NCBI GenBank assembly: GCA_021828635.1
Contig: JAJZEJ010000441.1
Coordinates: 1 to 8,664, forward strand
Length of the DNA stretch: 8,664 nucleotides
Direction of reading: 5' to 3'
DNA from: Chloroflexota bacterium
Lineage (GTDB): Bacteria > Chloroflexota > Ktedonobacteria > Ktedonobacterales > Ktedonobacteraceae
Shown: positions 6,682 to 8,664 of the stretch, one piece after another
Numbering within the stretch: position 1 is the stretch's first letter
How the letters are laid out: each line of letters starts with the position of its first letter
The notes under the pieces: model-generated
Databases searched by the model: none
The model's input: the letters and a program-made list of their open reading frames with translations, nothing else
What the model was told of the DNA's origin: nothing
Program-made: the position numbers and the translations under genes

Positions 6682-8664
6682 TCATTCTGGTGTTTCAGAC
6701 GCGGCAAGTGGCAAAGTGAACCAGAATGTTGAGCCTTGCCCTGGGGTGCTTCGCACGCCCACTTGGCCGCCTTGTTGCTCAATCATTATCTTGCTAATAT
6801 GCAGACCCAGACCCAGGCCAACGCCAGAACCACTTCTAACGGTGATGGTGGGAACACGATAGAATCGCTCCCATAGGTGTGTTTGTTCCTCCGCTGAGAG
6901 GCCCGGTCCATAGTCACGCACGGCAACATACACGCTGGTACTATCCTCAGTGCGCTCGACAAAGACCTCGACAGGTTTTTCAGCTTCAGAATATTTGAGG
7001 GCGTTAGAGAGGTAGTTGTGTAACACCTGGCGTACACGATTGGCATCTGCCAGTACGTGCGCCTCTGCTGCTAGAGTGACATCGAGATGGATAGTACGGT
7101 CGGGCTGCAATGAGCGATGCTCTGCAACTGTTTCGCGTATCAGTTCGGTGATATCACATAGCTCAAGGTGCAGTTCAATTTTGTTAGAGCGGATCCGTGC
7201 GGCATCTAACATATCGTCTACAAGATTGTTTTGCCGGTTTATCTGATTATCTACCTGCTTTAATATTTCAAGCAATAATTGCAAGCGTTGCTGTTCTTTG
7301 GTGGCATCCTGTTCGTGTAGTAACCGTTGCACCTGGCGTTGGGCTAGCTGGATGTTGACGAGCATCGCGGTAATCGGTGTGCGTAGCTCGTGGCTAGCAA
7401 TACCGATAAATTCGTCGAGCAGACGGTTCGTCTCTTGTAAAGCTAGTACATTAGCTTGAGCCTCAGCTCGCTCTGTGAGCAGGCGTTCGCGCTCAAGTAC
7501 CAGAGCGATGAATTGCGCCATAGCGTGGATGAGGACGGTTTCACCATCGTTTATCGGATGCCCTTCGTAATCCAAGATGAGCAAGCCTAACAGTTGTTCT
7601 TTGAGGTTGAGCGGAACGATGAGAACGATTGACGAGTCTGTATAAAGCTGTGGCTCATACCATTCTGTTTGAGTTATATCGAGGGTAAACATCTGGTCAT
7701 AGCGTAAAAGTTCGACAAGCTCAGGCATGTTGTGATTAGTAAGTTTGCCGAGTTCTTCATACTTAATCCACCAGGAACATTCCTGTTCCGGGGAGAGGCC
7801 AGTGACCGCGAGAGGTTTGAGTTTTTCTGTTTCCGGCTCGATGCCAATCAGTGAAAGACAGTGATAACCTAAGACTTCGCGTGTCAATTCAGCTAAGCGT
7901 TGGGCGAGTTGACGTGTAGTTGCTTCTGCGTGATTAAGTTGTTGGGAATCTGAGAGGAATATATGCGGTTCCTCCACCATTGCTTGTGCCATTTGTAACA
8001 AGGTTTCTAGTGATTTGCGTGTGCGTTGCTCTAAAGCACGTCGTTCTGTGACATCGCGGCATACCAGCACGATACTCGTGATCTCTCCATGAACATTGCG
8101 TATGGGCGCACCTGTCACACTCACCTGGTGAAGACACTCTCCCAGCGTCTTTAGCTGCACATCAACAGCAGTGGCTCCCGTGATCGATTCACCCATAAAC
8201 ATGCGCGTTTGCGGCCACTGCTCTAGGGGGAGAATATGGCCTTGTTCATCCAATACCTCAAATGGAAGTTCGCCTTGTGGCTTGTACGATTTTTTTTGTG
8301 GTATAGCGAGCATCTCGCGGCACGCCGTGTTCATGTGTACCATTTCGCCGCACGAGTCGAGAATAAGCACCCCGTCGGTGATGGCCTCGAAGATAGTATC
8401 CAGTTGACGGGCCTGTTCGGTTGCCTTATTCTTAGCGTTTTGCAAGTGTTGAATAAGCTTTTGTCGCTCTGTCACATCGCGTGTAATCGAGACGCCACCA
8501 GTCATATGGCCCTGTGCATCATACAAAGGTGCGCCACTCACACTAAACCAGCGCAGTTGCTTGTCCCGCGTGTAACAGAAGAAGACAATATTCTGATCAC
8601 CTGTAAACGATTCACCACGTAAAATGCGAGCCATTGGTACCTGCTCACGAGGAAGAGGTATGCC
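6682..8664 (-). CDS. PAS-PAS-GAF sensor histidine kinase (N-terminus beyond window)
   Basis: This is probably a cytoplasmic two-component sensor kinase: it would autophosphorylate on His and pass the phosphate to an unseen response regulator. The frame stays open through the window edge, and the edge-encoded residues GIPLPREQVP run straight into the PAS motif. The Met at 8634 is therefore internal and the gene is cut at its 5' end. Numbered from that Met, the first visible PAS ends near 57 (TRDVTERQ), a second PAS covers about 78-203, and a GAF domain about 240-385 (VPLNLKEQLLGLLILD). A linker helix leads to HisKA, with phospho-acceptor His415 in ASHELRTP. The HATPase has N-box Asn540/Asn544, G1 DYGPGL (Asp574) and G2 GVGLGLGL (604-611). 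No membrane helix or receiver domain is visible. It is 204 bases upstream of the Ser/Thr kinase array in the same orientation, so co-transcription is possible but not shown. Confidence 0.94.
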   Translation of the reverse strand, partial: GIPLPREQVPMARILRGESFTGDQNIVFFCYTRDKQLRWFSVSGAPLYDAQGHMTGGVSITRDVTERQKLIQHLQNAKNKATEQARQLDTIFEAITDGVLILDSCGEMVHMNTACREMLAIPQKKSYKPQGELPFEVLDEQGHILPLEQWPQTRMFMGESITGATAVDVQLKTLGECLHQVSVTGAPIRNVHGEITSIVLVCRDVTERRALEQRTRKSLETLLQMAQAMVEEPHIFLSDSQQLNHAEATTRQLAQRLAELTREVLGYHCLSLIGIEPETEKLKPLAVTGLSPEQECSWWIKYEELGKLTNHNMPELVELLRYDQMFTLDITQTEWYEPQLYTDSSIVLIVPLNLKEQLLGLLILDYEGHPINDGETVLIHAMAQFIALVLERERLLTERAEAQANVLALQETNRLLDEFIGIASHELRTPITAMLVNIQLAQRQVQRLLHEQDATKEQQRLQLLLEILKQVDNQINRQNNLVDDMLDAARIRSNKIELHLELCDITELIRETVAEHRSLQPDRTIHLDVTLAAEAHVLADANRVRQVLHNYLSNALKYSEAEKPVEVFVERTEDSTSVYVAVRDYGPGLSAEEQTHLWERFYRVPTITVRSGSGVGLGLGLHISKIMIEQQGGQVGVRSTPGQGSTFWFTLPLAASETPE

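Noticed and set aside
8236..8622. Plus-strand open frame of 128 codons opposite the histidine kinase
   Set aside because: It lies wholly antisense to well-supported PAS domain coding sequence and shows no recognisable motif.
8632..8634. ATG at 8634 as the start of the histidine kinase gene
   Set aside because: The same frame stays open to the window edge and encodes GIPLPREQVP directly before the Met. This continues a motif repeated in the second PAS domain (LPLEQWPQTRMFMGES), so the Met is internal.
1..8664. CRISPR array, tRNA, insertion sequence or attachment site
   Set aside because: No regularly spaced direct repeats, cloverleaf sequence, transposase or terminal inverted repeats were seen. 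The only large-scale repetition is the homology between the three kinase-family genes.

Overview
The window reads almost entirely leftwards (minus strand). It holds one sensor histidine kinase, cut by the right edge, followed by three tandem, paralogous, membrane-anchored Ser/Thr-kinase-family genes. The style suggests a Ktedonobacteria-type Chloroflexota: Hanks-type kinases with long Pro-rich linkers and extracytoplasmic domains, a PAS-PAS-GAF histidine kinase whose H-box reads SHELRTPITAMLVNIQLAQR, and roughly balanced base composition. This assignment is inferred from protein style only; there is no rRNA or other marker gene here.

Layout in transcription order, right to left. (1) 8664-6682: PAS-PAS-GAF-HisKA-HATPase histidine kinase with no visible response regulator. 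Its true start lies outside the window. (2) 6681-6478: a 204-base gap with short inverted repeats, one candidate promoter and a strong Shine-Dalgarno site. (3) 6477-4105: a receptor-like protein with a clear pseudokinase domain. The HRD Asp and DFG Asp are both Gly, the glycine loop is gone, and the activation segment is shortened and free of Ser/Thr. (4) 4075-1685: a canonical active paralogue with the same overall architecture. (5) 1674-94: a shorter paralogue, probably active, with DFS in place of DFG and only the membrane-proximal half of the outer region. The gaps between the three kinase-family genes are 29 and 10 bases, so they are probably one transcription unit. (6) 1-66: a possible C-terminal end of a convergent plus-strand gene.

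Proposed working model (inference): the three proteins form a receptor set in one membrane. All share a membrane-proximal extracytoplasmic domain resembling the C-terminal domain of RskA-type anti-sigma-K factors. Two also carry a matching, probably helical distal domain that I cannot assign to a family. A pseudokinase co-encoded with two catalytically competent paralogues invites the idea of hetero-oligomeric allosteric control, in which the pseudokinase acts as a sensing or scaffolding subunit. This is the most interesting feature of the window.
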